Positions 1-12,879 of a stretch of DNA of 64,000 bases are shown piece after piece. Under the pieces are notes generated by a model. That model was not told the origin of the DNA and made no database searches. It worked only from the letters and a program-made list of their open reading frames with translations. This stretch comes from Ficedula albicollis (Eukaryota; Chordata; Aves; Passeriformes; Muscicapidae). Position 1 is the stretch's first letter; each line of letters starts with the position of its first letter. Made by a program: the position numbers and the translations under genes. Location: contig NC_021673.1 in NCBI RefSeq assembly GCF_000247815.1, forward strand, positions 47,428,069 to 47,492,068. Reading direction: 5' to 3'.

Positions 1-1470
1 CGGAAATGAGCTTTTCCTGCATGTTGCCTTCCCAATTGTATGATGAGAAAGTGCTTCCTCACCTCGAAGAGACGCTGGGAGCAGTCCATTCCAGAAGTGG
101 GCAGAGAGAAGCTGAAAGCAGCAGAGGAAGAAATGGGCAAGAAGTTGTTTCCCAGCCTGAGGGAGCCCTCTGGCGTATGCAGGAGACTGTAACACTTGTT
201 TCTTGAAGCGGGTTTATTTGGTTTCCTCCTTTCCCTAAAGCCTTGCAGCCAATGTGGTTCTTTGCTGAAGGCTGCCGGGTAGAGGCATAACATAAGGTGA
301 GCCCCAGACCAGTCTTGTCTGTTGTTCACATTTATACACCCAGCAGCTGACAATCACTTTTTAAATAATACTGGCCACATTAAGCATGTCGAGCAGGAAG
401 CTTCTAGGCCCCAGTGTCTCAGACCCAATTTACTTTCAGCAGTGCCTGACAGGTGTCCAAAACCAGCCTGCAGCAGGTCCTGCTCCAGCTGTGGCCAGGC
501 AATGCTGCTCCCCCTGCCCTGGGCACTGTCTCCTGTCACATGCTTGGGGCTCCAGTGCAGAACCATTCCACTGAGAAGCTTGCATTGCAAACTCTGGGCT
601 CAATAGGGAAACTAGGCTGCAAAGAGGTAGGAGCAGCTTTTTATAAACAAACAAAACCTTTTTTCTTGGGGGAAGGCAGGGCGTTTAGGAGTGATGGCAG
701 TGTGAGCAAACATTGCCGTGATTACATGGAACTGAAAACAGATGGTGAATGAGAGGCATGAACACTAAAGCTGCAGTAAATACAAATCTTCTCCATATGT
801 AGAATCCTTTCTTGGAAAAACTTTGTCATCTTGTCTTGATTACAACGTTTGGATTTTGTAAAAAATTTTTCTTTAATAGTTTCAAAGATTTTTGTTGGCA
901 GCTGCAGTACCAAATGTGCTGATAGGTAGCAGAGAAGCCTGTTGAGTGCTCTGGGGTTGCACTCTGCTGGGGCAGAGCAAGTGCTCGGGTATTACAGTGT
1001 CTTGTCTGGCAGCTGCTGCTCATTGCAGAGCAGCAATGTCGTGACATTTTGAAGAATTAAGTCATGTGTGGGTCACTATCTGTATGCCCTTTCTTCTTTC
1101 CTCCTTGCTCCTTTCCTGGGGTGTTTTCCAGCATTAGTCAGTGTATCCTCCCTCACTCTTCCCAGAGTTACAGCATGTGGTAATCTGCTGGGGATTGGTC
1201 CAGGCTTGCAAAGCCACTACCTCCTACCCAAAGGTGGGACTTTTGTCCAGCTCCACCAACTGGGATTCATCAGCAACCACCAGTAGAAGAGGGTTTGGCA
1301 GGTTGGAGTCTGGGAAGACCCATGCTGGAATTAGATGCTCTTTTCCAGCTGTGTGATGTCTGTCCTTGGACATCTTCATTGTTGTTTGCTTCTCAGCAGC
1401 CAGGTTTTGATCACATTTTCTCCTTGCTCTCTGCTGATCTTTTTCTTATCTCTGTGGTTTTTTTCCTTAG
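1..1470 (+). other. LIMD1: LIMD1 intron (upstream part)
   Basis: This stretch is read as intron sequence before the first visible LIMD1 exon. I looked for the start of LIM1 (its first Cys pair and the His-Cys ligands) and did not find it, so the preceding exons must lie left of the window. It ends in a clear polypyrimidine tract and AG at 1461-1470. I recognised nothing else in it. Confidence 0.6.
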
Positions 1471-4400
1471 GTCGAAAGCTGAGAGGAAAAGCCTTTTATT
1501 TTGTCAATGGAAAGGTATTTTGTGAAGAAGACTTCCTGGTAAGCACCCATTTGAACCTTGTAATGAGACATCTCAATGTTGCCAGCAGACTCACAACCTT
1601 TCTGCCTGTCAGCTTTGCCTGTGTTTCACACACTTCCAGTCCAGCATCCTGCCTGGCCCTTCTGCTCCAGCATTTTCCCAGGCCTAGCCCCAGCCGTGGT
1701 GGCTGCGACATGTGGTGCTGGAGGTAGTTGAGTGAGAGGTTTTGTGGCACAGACCTCTAGCTGAAGCCATAACCTATTGTGATGGCTCTGTCAAAGCATT
1801 GCCTCCGTAGCCATACTGAGGAGGCAGGAGTGAGATGAACAGCTACAGAAGAATGAATGGGTGAATTCCTTTTTCACCTAATGGGTATCTTAATGGATAT
1901 CTTTCTGTTGCCCTCAATGCATTTTGTGTGAGTGTACCTAAGCATGAAGCAACTCCACAGTCCTCTCCTTGGCTGCAGATAAAAATCCACACACCCTTCT
2001 GCACCCTTCTAATCCTGGTAGAGTAAGCCTTCCTTGAGACTTCAAAAAGTTGTATTTGCTTGCTTATTGGTGAATCCTAGTGATTTCTGTCAAAGTTCAT
2101 CTTCTTTGTTCTCCTCAGTATGTTCTACATACAATGAATATAAAAGGATTAAATGCACCTAAAATATTTCATTTTACGAGTTTGCATTTCCTTCATTCAG
2201 ACAGATATGTGGTGTGCCCAAGGTGCATGGACATGACAGACAGTTCCTTACCAATAGATCTCAGCAAAAACAGCAAGACAGTTGCTCTAGGCCAGACTTA
2301 ATTGCTATCCTGACAGGGAACTGGAACAATACCACTGACCTCAGAGAAGCTTCAACAGAATTATAATCATGTAACCAAAGAAAAATTTGGCTTTCCAGGC
2401 CTATATATACAGATATTGTGACATAAATATGTGATAAACACAACTAGGTTCTTGTCTTGTAGATTCATGTGGCATGTATAAGCATGTAAATAAGTCTTAT
2501 TAGTATCTGCCTTATTTACATGTGCATTTATGGTATTTTTTAATGCTTTAATTTAAACTTAGATTTTGGACTTGGAAGTTACAGGAACTTGTAATCTTTC
2601 TGAAACTGGGAAGTCAAAAGTATAGATAGAGTATCAGATAGAATATCATATGTCCACACCTTTATATTACAAAAAAAGCGTTGGAAAGTTTAACTTTTCT
2701 GTGTAAGGAGCACAGAAAAAGAACCAATAACAAGTATGCAAGTAACACTCCACAAAGTACAAACAAAGTGCACTGTTGTTTATGCTTCAGTGGCCTTGTG
2801 AAATTTTAAATTAATTCTTTTGTGTCCTTGCAGTATTCTGGTTTCCAGCAGTCCGCTGACAGGTGTTTCATTTGTGGTCATTTGATAATGGACATGGTAA
2901 GTGATAATTGTTTTAGGAGAAAAAGCTCCCACAGCTTTTTAGAAGAATGCATTAAAAGCTAAATATATCCAATGCTGTTATCATCTGGTAGTTTGCCTAA
3001 TGCGAGACTGGTAGAAGGAAAATCCACTGAGCCTTTTGTCGATTTTTCTCAAGGAAGTGAGGCTGGCACCCTACTGTACGTGGTGCAGAGACACTGCTCT
3101 GCCTGTTTTCAGTGGGTGTTAAAAAGCAGAGCCTCCAGGCCTTTCATCCCTTTTTGGACTTCTCTGGACAGTGTATTTGTAATCCTGTTGATACTTCCTG
3201 CTCAGCAATGCCATGGCCCTGCAGTGCTCCCTTGCTATGAGGCATCAATGCAGCTCTCTCAGCCTCTCTTTCCTGCATAAAGCTGTGGCTTCCCTTGTGT
3301 CTTCTGGATTAAGTCACTTCTTTGTCGTTTTTTGTGGGTACTGATACTCTGGGGAGTGGGTTTGACCCAGAGTGTGTGAACCAGACCTCAGTTCAGATCT
3401 GTGAAGCAGTACTAGCCTACAGCAGGTACTATCCATTCCAAATGTGTATGGGGGTGGGGGATGCTCAGGGGGTCAACATCCAGTTATAGGACATTCAGAG
3501 GGAGACCAGTATAGCTGGTGGTATAAGACTACAGCTGAGGCAAAGAAATTAGGGATTTCTGGTTCACAGCATGCCTCCCAACATTTTCTAATGCTTATCA
3601 TTAATTATCTTTGTTTACTTGCTTGCACTGGAAAGCATTACAATTGGAAGCTGTTTGCTACTCAGAAGTCTGATCCTTCTACTGACGGACCATGGTATTC
3701 CAGGTAGTGAATTGCAGCTGTTGAGTTCAATACAGTTCCCATACTCTGTGCCAATTAGAAAGCCAGGCGAGCGAGTACAAAGCCCTTCAATATCTAAGGA
3801 ATTATGAAAACTTAGCAATAATACTACTTTCAACTTCTCCTGGAGAATATAAAAGTGTATTTCCTTTGTTTGGCTGGTACATCTTGCCTTGTCATCTTGC
3901 TAAGTATTCTCTACTTGTTGACTTCAGAAATTATTTTCTTTCCTTTAAATTCTGTCACTTCTATCCTTTATCATGCTAAATACCTTGACTGAGTCTCTAA
4001 ATTGTTTTCTTACCCATGCTAATAATTAATATCTCTAGAGCCAGATGCTATATATTGATTCCAGCTGCCCTTTCCATCCTTGTTAACTGATTTTTCAGAT
4101 GAGACAGGGGAAAAAAGATGCAGCCCTGCTGATGAATATGCAGCATTATCTGGTGTAAAGCTGTGTGTTTACTGTTGTAACCTTTATTGGCTCTTCATGT
4201 GCATTTTTCCTTTCTCTTGCTCTGTTGCAGATCCTGCAGGCCCTAGGGAAGTCATATCATCCAGGCTGCTTCCGATGCGTCATCTGCAACGAGTGTCTGG
4301 ACGGTGTGCCATTCACTGTAGACTCTGAAAACAAAATCTACTGTGTCAGAGATTACCACAAGTAAGGGCAATAAAACCAGCAGAGATGTTCCAAGCTGCA

Positions 4401-7392
4401 AGCCTCTAATTTATCTTTGCAGCTAGTTAGGAGTGCAGATTAGTAAAATAGGGACTGGGTTAGAAGTTTGAGGATGGGGCTAGACCCTAGAAATTCCTCC
4501 TCTCTCCTCTTATCCAGCCGTTGACTCCTGTGTAACTCTGATGAAGTCAAATAACCTCTGGGCATCAGCTGCCCCTTTTGCAAAGCAGAGAGAGTGAGAA
4601 ATAGTGCTCCTGAAGTGTTCAGTGATGTACAAAATTAGTCTTCTTTAAGGTGAGCCTGTGAATGCCTGTGGAAATCAATGTGATTTTATTTTTGAGTAGT
4701 TGAAGGGCTGAATTTGACTTTTAAAGAATTGCCACTGAACCTGCAAAGCAAAACTTTTACCCAGTTCTAAATTAAACAACTGAAAAATCCACTTTAAAAA
4801 TCACTTCTTATTTAGACTGTAAAATAAAATGGCTGTGCTCTTGGCTGGTAGTTATGGTATTAGAGCTGCACACATTTCATGTGTCCTTTTGGCTTACTTT
4901 GGTCCTTGCTCCATTTTCTGAGCAGAGAGAGTATTAAGTGTTGCACAGGCAGCCCTTGGAACTCTTCTGTGTTGTGCCAAGACTAGGGTTGTTACAATCC
5001 TGTTGCTAAGATTAGTGCCCTTGAGTGCCAGCGTTATTCTGAAATAATTAATATTGCCTTGCAATTTAATTTAATTAATTATTGTGTTATAAGGCCTTAA
5101 GAAACTGTGCAGTCATGTGATATTTTCTCAAAAGTTTTCTGCCCAGAGGCTGCCACTTCTTTTGATGTATTTTTCTGGTGGAAGTCCTGCTCAGTTCCTC
5201 CTCATTTTCTTTTCCAAATCTCTCAGTAGCAGCCAAGAATTTTATAGGGGAATTTTGTATTTTTTCTGGCACTAAGTGTAAAATATAAGGTCTCTTTTTG
5301 CCTGATAGAGCAACATGTGCCAAGCATTACTTAAAATATATGTGAAAATTAATTTATGATCTCAGGATGCAAAGCTTTCCTCTGGATAATTAATTTACAG
5401 CTGCAGCTTTTCATGTTATCACTGAGAACATACAGGCCTCTCTTTTTATGTTGATCCATAACTTGCCTTCAATTTCTCATTGCTCTTCCAGAGTTTTAGC
5501 TCCAAAGTGTGCAGCATGTGGACTTCCCATTCTGCCCTCTGAGGTGAGAGCCTTTTATTCCATATTCCCTCAGGCCTTACTCTCTTTCACACTTGACCAT
5601 GTGTCAAGACAAATGTGCTTGTGGATGGGGAGAGATGGTCGCTTCCCCTGGAGAGCAACCATTTGGTCTAAGCTCATGCACTGTTCTTGAGATGTGACTT
5701 CTTTTGTTCAATAATGAAGCTTATTCTTCCTTGGCCAGGCTGCTTTTTTCATCTCCTCCAGGATTATGCTGCTGTTAGTTTTATGTTCAGGGGAATTTTC
5801 CATTATGTCAATAGATGCTGGTGGTACTCATGGATGTCCTCTGTGTGACCATTTGAGACCAACTCATTTCAATACTTGGAGGAGATGAATCTTGGGCAAA
5901 ACCAATTAAAAATGCTGAAAAATGTAATCTATTTAAATTACCAAGTCATTAATTTGTGATTTCTGATAGGTATTACTGTTAAACAGGGAACATTTTTACA
6001 TTTCTGGTGAAACATTTTTGAGGATATCTGCAGTCAGTCAACGACAAAGCTTTACTGTAAAAATAACTGCAAGTGGCAGGATTTATTTGTGGTTTACAAC
6101 CAGCTGCCCAAACGTATTTCCTCAACATTCATTTTGTTGCAGGAAGCAATCTACAGAGTGCATGTGTCTGATCCTGCTGTAATCCTTTGTAATTTCTGCT
6201 TTGCTCAAATGCTCACAGGGGTCTGATGAGACCATTCGGGTTGTGTCCATGGACAAGGATTACCATGTGGAATGTTATCACTGCGAGGTAGGTCAGCAGC
6301 TTTCTCAGGGAGTGGGTGCGTAATAGTCATAACTGTTATTATTTTTAAGATTGAAATAAATCTCCTGCCCTACAGTGGTAGTAGCTGAGCAATTCAAACC
6401 TTCCAGTGTGAGACCCTTTCTGTCGACTGAGAAATTTCCAGACTGAGGACAAAAGTTTTAGCAGCAATGTGTTTCAGTTCTAATTTCATTTGCTATCCAT
6501 AAAGTTGTGGGCAACAAGTTAATTATTTCTTTTGAAACTTGGCAGTTTATTCATTAATGCAGGAAGCGTGGTGACTTAGTAAGGTCTATTGCTTCCTTTC
6601 AGAAGCCTCAAGCTCCAGATCACATCAGTGTATCTGATTTCCAAGTCAGATTGTTGAAAAATGCTTTGGTGGTGACTGATCCTGTCGGGTGTAAGTTACC
6701 TTAACTCTCATGGGAAATGAATGTGTCTTTGGGGCTGGAGAAAGGATAAGGATACACAAGAAAAAAATTCCAGGAGATGCCAGCTCTTAAAAACCATTTT
6801 GTCTCTGTGCAGGGCTTCTCAGAAAGCCACCATACTTCTGCATTGAGAATTAAAATAAATAGTTGTCTTTTCTCACTGTGCTTGTAATGCAGTGAAAAGA
6901 GGCCCTGACTCCACAAGCTGATTTCACATCAGTACAACTGTAATGTGAAGAGGTATCTCTTATCTCACAGTGTAAGGAGACACGAGCATGTTTAAAATAC
7001 AGAGGGTTGCACCTTACCATGAGATAAAGCTTATTCAATAAAACTGCTTTAAACAAATTTGTACAAGGCTGCCCATCAAAATGCCTGTATCAGATGTTTT
7101 TCTTCTTGTGATACATGCTGGACCTATTAGGAAGGAGCTGTTGGCTGAGTGTCATCTGTCCTTGTCACAAAATCACTTTCCTGGGAAGCCAGACTCCAGC
7201 TGATACTGGAAGATGAACACAAGCTCTAATAATTTGCATGGCCTCTCTTTGCAGGACTGTGGGATGGAACTGAACGATGAAGACGGACATCGCTGTTACC
7301 CACTGGATGAACATTTGCTTTGTCACTCCTGTCACCTGAAACACATAGAGAATGGCACAACCCCAGCAGCTGCCTACCAGCACCACTATTAG
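1471..7392 (+). CDS. LIMD1: LIMD1, LIM domain-containing protein 1 (3' six coding exons, partial)
   Basis: LIMD1 is an Ajuba/Zyxin-family scaffold of cell junctions, P-bodies and nucleus, linked in mammals to microRNA silencing, VHL/PHD2-dependent HIF turnover and Hippo signalling. Exons by splice sites: 1471-1538, 2834-2896, 4231-4361, 5492-5543, 6219-6287, 7255-7392 (stop TAG at 7390-7392), 521 coding bases or about 173 residues. They encode the second half of LIM1 ([11 protein letters not shown]...CEEDFL), LIM2 ([11 protein letters not shown], then [17 protein letters not shown]) and LIM3 ([12 protein letters not shown], then [10 protein letters not shown] and CHSCH). The paired Cys/His zinc ligands visible in these parts are intact. 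The C-terminus ends in QHHY, close to the QHHF of human LIMD1 and unlike AJUBA or WTIP, and the SACM1L neighbour supports LIMD1. The long N-terminal exon is outside the window. All six introns or intron edges seen use GT-AG. Family and member assignment is strong. Confidence 0.95.
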
Positions 7393-8773
7393 TCAGTGTG
7401 GCCAGCATTGGAAAGCCAGGACGGAAGACTTGTTACATGATCTCCCACTCCCCACCTTCAGCTGATTTCCTGTGCATGTTTCTTGCCAGTCAGCAGTGTT
7501 CCTGTCAAAGGATATGAGAGATTTTTGCTGGATTCACCGAGCTTGTGTGTTTGTGGGTTTCAGCTGCATCAAACTATGTCTACTTGACCAAGGATGTGGC
7601 ATGTTACCTAAACTGATCCATTTACTTTTACGTGCCTTTTTCTGCCTCCTAAAGATTCCTCTGGGCTTATTTTGGAAGATTCTTCAGTGAAAGCACGATT
7701 TGCTCTTGTGCCTATGAACTCAGATCGTGCCATGCGCAATTAAAAAGGCAGAGGCTGGCTTGCCTGCCTGCCTGCTGGGGACATCCCGTCAGTCTACTGG
7801 TTCCTGAAAGCACATTTCGTCAGGTTCCCTGAACAATACCAACCTATTAGTACCAGCTTTTTAGACACTCTCATTTTTTATTAATTCTTTAGGAAAAGAA
7901 GGGTCTGTGCAAAATGGCACTCTCAGACCTTTTGGTTTAATGCCCTGAACTCCAGTATCATGTCTGACTGAAAATGCACCAACTCTTCAAGCTCAAACCA
8001 GGCAATGCTGTCTGGCAGTTGGAGGCCAACATCCCATTTCAAACAGAACAAAAAACTGGAACAAGCTAGGCTAAGCTAATGCAAGGACTTGGGGCCCAGG
8101 CTTGTGTGTCATCATGACACATAGGGGCCAGTCTTCTGCGTCAGAGTCTGAACAGTGGATCATATTTGGAAAGGAAGGGTCGGGATGCTGAAAGTGTGGA
8201 CATGGGGGAAATACACCCTCATTCTTGCTTGAATAGCTCACTTTGGAAAAAAGCTCTCCATACACAGACAATTGCCTGAGTTTTCCAATTTGTCCTCACA
8301 GCTCAGCCCTCAGCCTGGCTATTCCTTTTCATGGTGTTTACCCAGCACAAAGCCATTTCACAGTGGTGCTTATTTAGAGCTCAGGGAGCCAACTTGAGAT
8401 TGTTATGAGGGCTTTGTTACACAGGGATTTAGAGCCCAGCTCCACAACTCTTACTCAGATGAGCATATTGGCATAAACAGATTTGCTCCTATGAATAATA
8501 ACAGCTTATCTGAGCAAGGAGTTAGAGAGTTTGGCCCTTACTTTCTGTTCTGCTGAGAAAGCAGGAAGGCAAATTGTTTCTTAACTATGCCCCCCCGCAC
8601 CGCACCCCCAACTTTATAGTCAAAGAAACCTGTTCCCTTCATATGTGTTACATATATGATAGATGTGCCTGCAGTGCATGTTCTGTACCTAGAAAAGCTG
8701 CACAGCCCATCATGTACTGGTACTTTTGTTTATCAAAAACGTCTTAATTTAAAGCGTCAGATGCAATTGAGGA
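7393..8773 (+). other. LIMD1: LIMD1 3'UTR
   Basis: Sequence after the LIMD1 stop with no further coding signal. An ATTAAA at 7739-7744 is a possible early polyadenylation signal; AATAAA at 8870-8875 and 9067-9072 are later candidates, lying inside the duplicated block. LIMD1 has a long 3'UTR in mammals, so the transcript may reach that block. The actual 3' end cannot be fixed from sequence alone. Confidence 0.55.
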
Positions 8774-9500
8774 TCTTAACTACTACTCCTTTGTGTGGAA
8801 AAGTAGTTAAATCCTGATGTATCTATGCTGGGATGACATTCTTGAAGATCTTTTCAGTATGGAAACAACAATAAATTAGCTGAGCCATAGCAATGGGACT
8901 CCCAAAACGTGCCCATGCTGAAAACCCATTACAGTTCAACCAAACCTCTTTTCCAATAGCATGGATGTAGCTTGAACTTCACTTGATGTAGTCAGACAGC
9001 AAGGTGTACCCATCTGGAGCAGCACAAGTGTCAGGTAGCAGCAAGTTGTCTGTCTCTGCCTGTGCTAATAAATCATCTTGCCACGGCTGAAATGTGAAAC
9101 TGCCCCAGCCTCAGGAGCTTGGTGGGCTTGGCATGGAGTTTCATGGTAGCAACTGACCATCCAGCCCTCTGCCCCATTCAGCTGCAAGTGCTTCCACCTG
9201 TTTCCACTGCTTTTCAGCATGGGGATGGCAGCTCAGGGCTGCAGGCTGGTCCTGCCTTGAAGCCATCCAGAGCTTTGGTGTAGCTTGGCTCTGCGGCACC
9301 ATTTTTCCTGGGGACATACATCCCTTCAGTGAGTGACTGAAAGCTCAAGGGAGGGCACTTTACCACTATGAAATATATCTTCTGAGAGTTTTACCTGTGA
9401 TTTTAGAGGAGGTAAAATTGACCCCAAATATGTGAGCCCTCCTAGAGCTTTAAATTTAGCCACCAAATGCTTGGGAAAGGTATGGAAGCTGAAACGAAAT
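8774..9500. repeat. 727-bp tandem duplication, copy 1
   Basis: The same 727 bases recur at 9546-10272, an offset of 772. I saw no clear base difference by eye. Both copies carry AATAAA followed by TTAGCTGAG and the same downstream text. Between the copies lies a 45-bp partial third copy of the unit start (9501-9545). No gene is recognisable in the unit. It is either a very recent tandem duplication or two haplotypes placed in series. Confidence 0.95.
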
Positions 9501-9545
9501 ATTAACTACTCCTTCTTTGTGTGGAAAAGTAGTTAAATCCTGATG
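9501..9545. repeat. 45-bp partial copy of the duplication unit's start, with hairpin
   Basis: These 45 bases are a slightly altered copy of 8775-8819 and 9547-9591. Each contains a 9-bp perfect inverted repeat (TTAACTACT and AGTAGTTAA) around a loop of about 17 bases: arms span 8776-8810, 9502-9536 and 9548-9582. The extra partial unit sits exactly at the join of the two 727-bp copies. Confidence 0.85.
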
Positions 9546-10272
9546 TCTTAACTACTACTCCTTTGTGTGGAAAAGTAGTTAAATCCTGATGTATCTATGC
9601 TGGGATGACATTCTTGAAGATCTTTTCAGTATGGAAACAACAATAAATTAGCTGAGCCATAGCAATGGGACTCCCAAAACGTGCCCATGCTGAAAACCCA
9701 TTACAGTTCAACCAAACCTCTTTTCCAATAGCATGGATGTAGCTTGAACTTCACTTGATGTAGTCAGACAGCAAGGTGTACCCATCTGGAGCAGCACAAG
9801 TGTCAGGTAGCAGCAAGTTGTCTGTCTCTGCCTGTGCTAATAAATCATCTTGCCACGGCTGAAATGTGAAACTGCCCCAGCCTCAGGAGCTTGGTGGGCT
9901 TGGCATGGAGTTTCATGGTAGCAACTGACCATCCAGCCCTCTGCCCCATTCAGCTGCAAGTGCTTCCACCTGTTTCCACTGCTTTTCAGCATGGGGATGG
10001 CAGCTCAGGGCTGCAGGCTGGTCCTGCCTTGAAGCCATCCAGAGCTTTGGTGTAGCTTGGCTCTGCGGCACCATTTTTCCTGGGGACATACATCCCTTCA
10101 GTGAGTGACTGAAAGCTCAAGGGAGGGCACTTTACCACTATGAAATATATCTTCTGAGAGTTTTACCTGTGATTTTAGAGGAGGTAAAATTGACCCCAAA
10201 TATGTGAGCCCTCCTAGAGCTTTAAATTTAGCCACCAAATGCTTGGGAAAGGTATGGAAGCTGAAACGAAAT
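9546..10272. repeat. 727-bp tandem duplication, copy 2
   Basis: Second copy of 8774-9500. The match ends at 10272: copy 1 continues into the 45-bp partial repeat, while copy 2 continues into unique sequence starting GTAAGCAG. Confidence 0.95.
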
Positions 10273-11663
10273 GTAAGCAGTGCTACATCCAAGCAGAATG
10301 GATCAAGGCCAGCAACAGCCACGGCAGGTCCCATAGTGCTCTCTCTCCAGTGCATCTCATCAGCTTCTGTCCTGCAGCACAGCTAGGCTGGAGCAGGGAG
10401 GGGGTGTTCAAGGTGTGACTGTGATCTTAGGACTGTCTGAAGGGACTGAGGTGGAAAATAACACCAGCTTACAATCCCTAGTAAATAATTCAAATAGTCC
10501 TGGGCAGGTGGTTCTGTGCCCTGGGCTGAACCTGGGTCTTTGGGAGTGAGCTGAAAACACCAGCCTTGGTCATCTGTTGCTGTCTCTGAAAGACCAGCTT
10601 CTATGTAGTTCATGCTTTCGCTACCTCTTGATTTTTTGGATCAAGCCCTTGTACATATTTTTTGGCCTTCATTTCATGAAGATCTGAAAACACTAGTGGG
10701 ACCGGTATTTTCTTCTTAAACTGCGGTTTAAACTTCTGTCTCGCCCTTGCAGCCTTCCCCACAACCTCAAAGTAAGCAGGAGAGGAGCAGATGAGGAGGA
10801 CAATTTTCCTTCATGGAAAGGCTCAAGTGGGCAGTTTGTGGCAAGATGTCTTGCAAGACCCTGCTTTGCAACACCAGGGTGTTTGGCCTCTGCTCCCTCT
10901 CAGTGTCTTCTTACTCATGTCAGCCATCCTGTATCCCTCAGCACTAAGGAAATGGAGGCTGCCCTACTTCCAGTTTTGAGGTCCCCTATAAATTGTTAAA
11001 TGCTAGCACTCTCCTTTCCTGTATTTACAAAGAGCTGGAAGTGACAGTGTGAAGCTCTTGAAAAAGGAGCCTGTGAGCTTGTGGTTTTGAAGCTAAAGCA
11101 TCTACTGCACTGCCCTGCACCCCTGTGTGTGCTAACTTGCACTGCTTCTATCTCGGGGAATTTGAATTCATTTAAGCTCAGTATTATTTCTCCCAGGCTG
11201 CGAATGTTTGAGTCCCTGTCGATTTTCCCTAGCTTGTCCACAGCTCTGCCGCTGCCTGACAGTGGGTCTGGCACAGGGGCAGGCAGGGGCATCCTGCACG
11301 GGGAACCTTCTCCTCCTGACCCTCCACCAGGCATCTGTGGAGCTGCAAGCCCTCACTGCCTGCCTTCAGGCAGCTTCCCCAAAGGGAAAAATACCTTTGG
11401 AGCTGGAGGTGTGAGGTTTTGTGTCCTCTGCAGAAGAATATAAAAAAAACATGTTAAATTCCACTTTTGTCCTGGCTTATGCACATTGGGTTTTGCTGTT
11501 CACATGAACTTTTTTGCCTTTTAATTTACTAAGAAGCTATGAAAGGTTAGTCTTGATTCCTCCCCCAGGAAGTTCTTCTGACTGGTTTTAAAGTAGGGGA
11601 CCCTTGGAAGTCCCATTGTGCTGTTAATGAGTACCTCACATGCAAATAGTTACTCAAGTGAAT
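10273..11663. other. Intergenic, no feature recognised
   Basis: About 1.4 kb between two duplicated blocks. No open frame here shows protein-family features, and I saw no RNA gene or clear repeat. Confidence 0.5.
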
Positions 11664-12271
11664 TCCCTGAAGTCTGCTTTCAGGAATCAGAGCTTAAAAG
11701 GTTTTCATTCAGATAATGCTGTTAAATTTCTACTGCTTAGAATACAGAAACTCATTTAAATAGAGATTTTTGCATAAGAGCAGGGGGAAAGCCCCAGCTT
11801 CAGAAGCAGCAGACATTTTTGTGTAATTTAAAGTCTAAGAAGCACCTGTGATCAAAGAAATTTGGGAAACTGCTCTGATGTTAAAACACAGGGAACAGCA
11901 GTTTCTAACACTCTGATAAGGAGCATTTGAAAAGATCTGTGGCTCTTCAGTTTCTGAATTTCATTTGGGGGCTTTTAAAACATTTTCCCAGTCTTTCAAG
12001 GTTTAAATGCTTTTTAAAATTATTTTATAGATCTTTTTACTGCAAAATGAATAGCTGCTTAGTCTGGCAATGATGGAGTTTCATCAGCAATCAGGTGTGA
12101 TGTGGCAGCCTTGAAAGGGGAAATCTGGGCTTCCAAGAGCTGGCGTGGGTCTGGCTGGCCATTCCAAATAAAGGATTATCTTTTATTTGGAAAAAAAATC
12201 CTATGTGGGCCTTGATGGCCTTGGGGTGGTGTGTGCAGTTGCGTCTGCGCCCACAGATGTGTGGCAGGGGC
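11664..12271. repeat. 608-bp tandem duplication, copy 1
   Basis: Directly followed by a second copy at 12272-12879, offset 608. By eye I see only two or so base differences (GATGGCC against GACGGCC near the end, and GCGTCTG against GTGTCTG). Each unit holds an 11-bp perfect inverted repeat around a 9-base loop, arms TTCCAAATAAA and TTTATTTGGAA, at 12162-12192 in this copy. Confidence 0.95.
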
Positions 12272-12879
12272 TCCCTGAAGTCTGCTTTCAGGAATCAGAG
12301 CTTAAAAGGTTTTCATTCAGATAATGCTGTTAAATTTCTACTGCTTAGAATACAGAAACTCATTTAAATAGAGATTTTTGCATAAGAGCAGGGGGAAAGC
12401 CCCAGCTTCAGAAGCAGCAGACATTTTTGTGTAATTTAAAGTCTAAGAAGCACCTGTGATCAAAGAAATTTGGGAAACTGCTCTGATGTTAAAACACAGG
12501 GAACAGCAGTTTCTAACACTCTGATAAGGAGCATTTGAAAAGATCTGTGGCTCTTCAGTTTCTGAATTTCATTTGGGGGCTTTTAAAACATTTTCCCAGT
12601 CTTTCAAGGTTTAAATGCTTTTTAAAATTATTTTATAGATCTTTTTACTGCAAAATGAATAGCTGCTTAGTCTGGCAATGATGGAGTTTCATCAGCAATC
12701 AGGTGTGATGTGGCAGCCTTGAAAGGGGAAATCTGGGCTTCCAAGAGCTGGCGTGGGTCTGGCTGGCCATTCCAAATAAAGGATTATCTTTTATTTGGAA
12801 AAAAAATCCTATGTGGGCCTTGACGGCCTTGGGGTGGTGTGTGCAGTTGTGTCTGCGCCCACAGATGTGTGGCAGGTGC
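12272..12879. repeat. 608-bp tandem duplication, copy 2
   Basis: Second copy of 11664-12271, abutting it head to tail. Its inverted repeat lies at 12770-12800. After GTGTGGCAGG the sequence departs from copy 1. Confidence 0.95.

Noticed and set aside
1..206. A short + strand frame at the left edge as an upstream LIMD1 exon
   Set aside because: It does not contain LIM zinc ligands or known LIMD1 text and has no matching splice-site pair.
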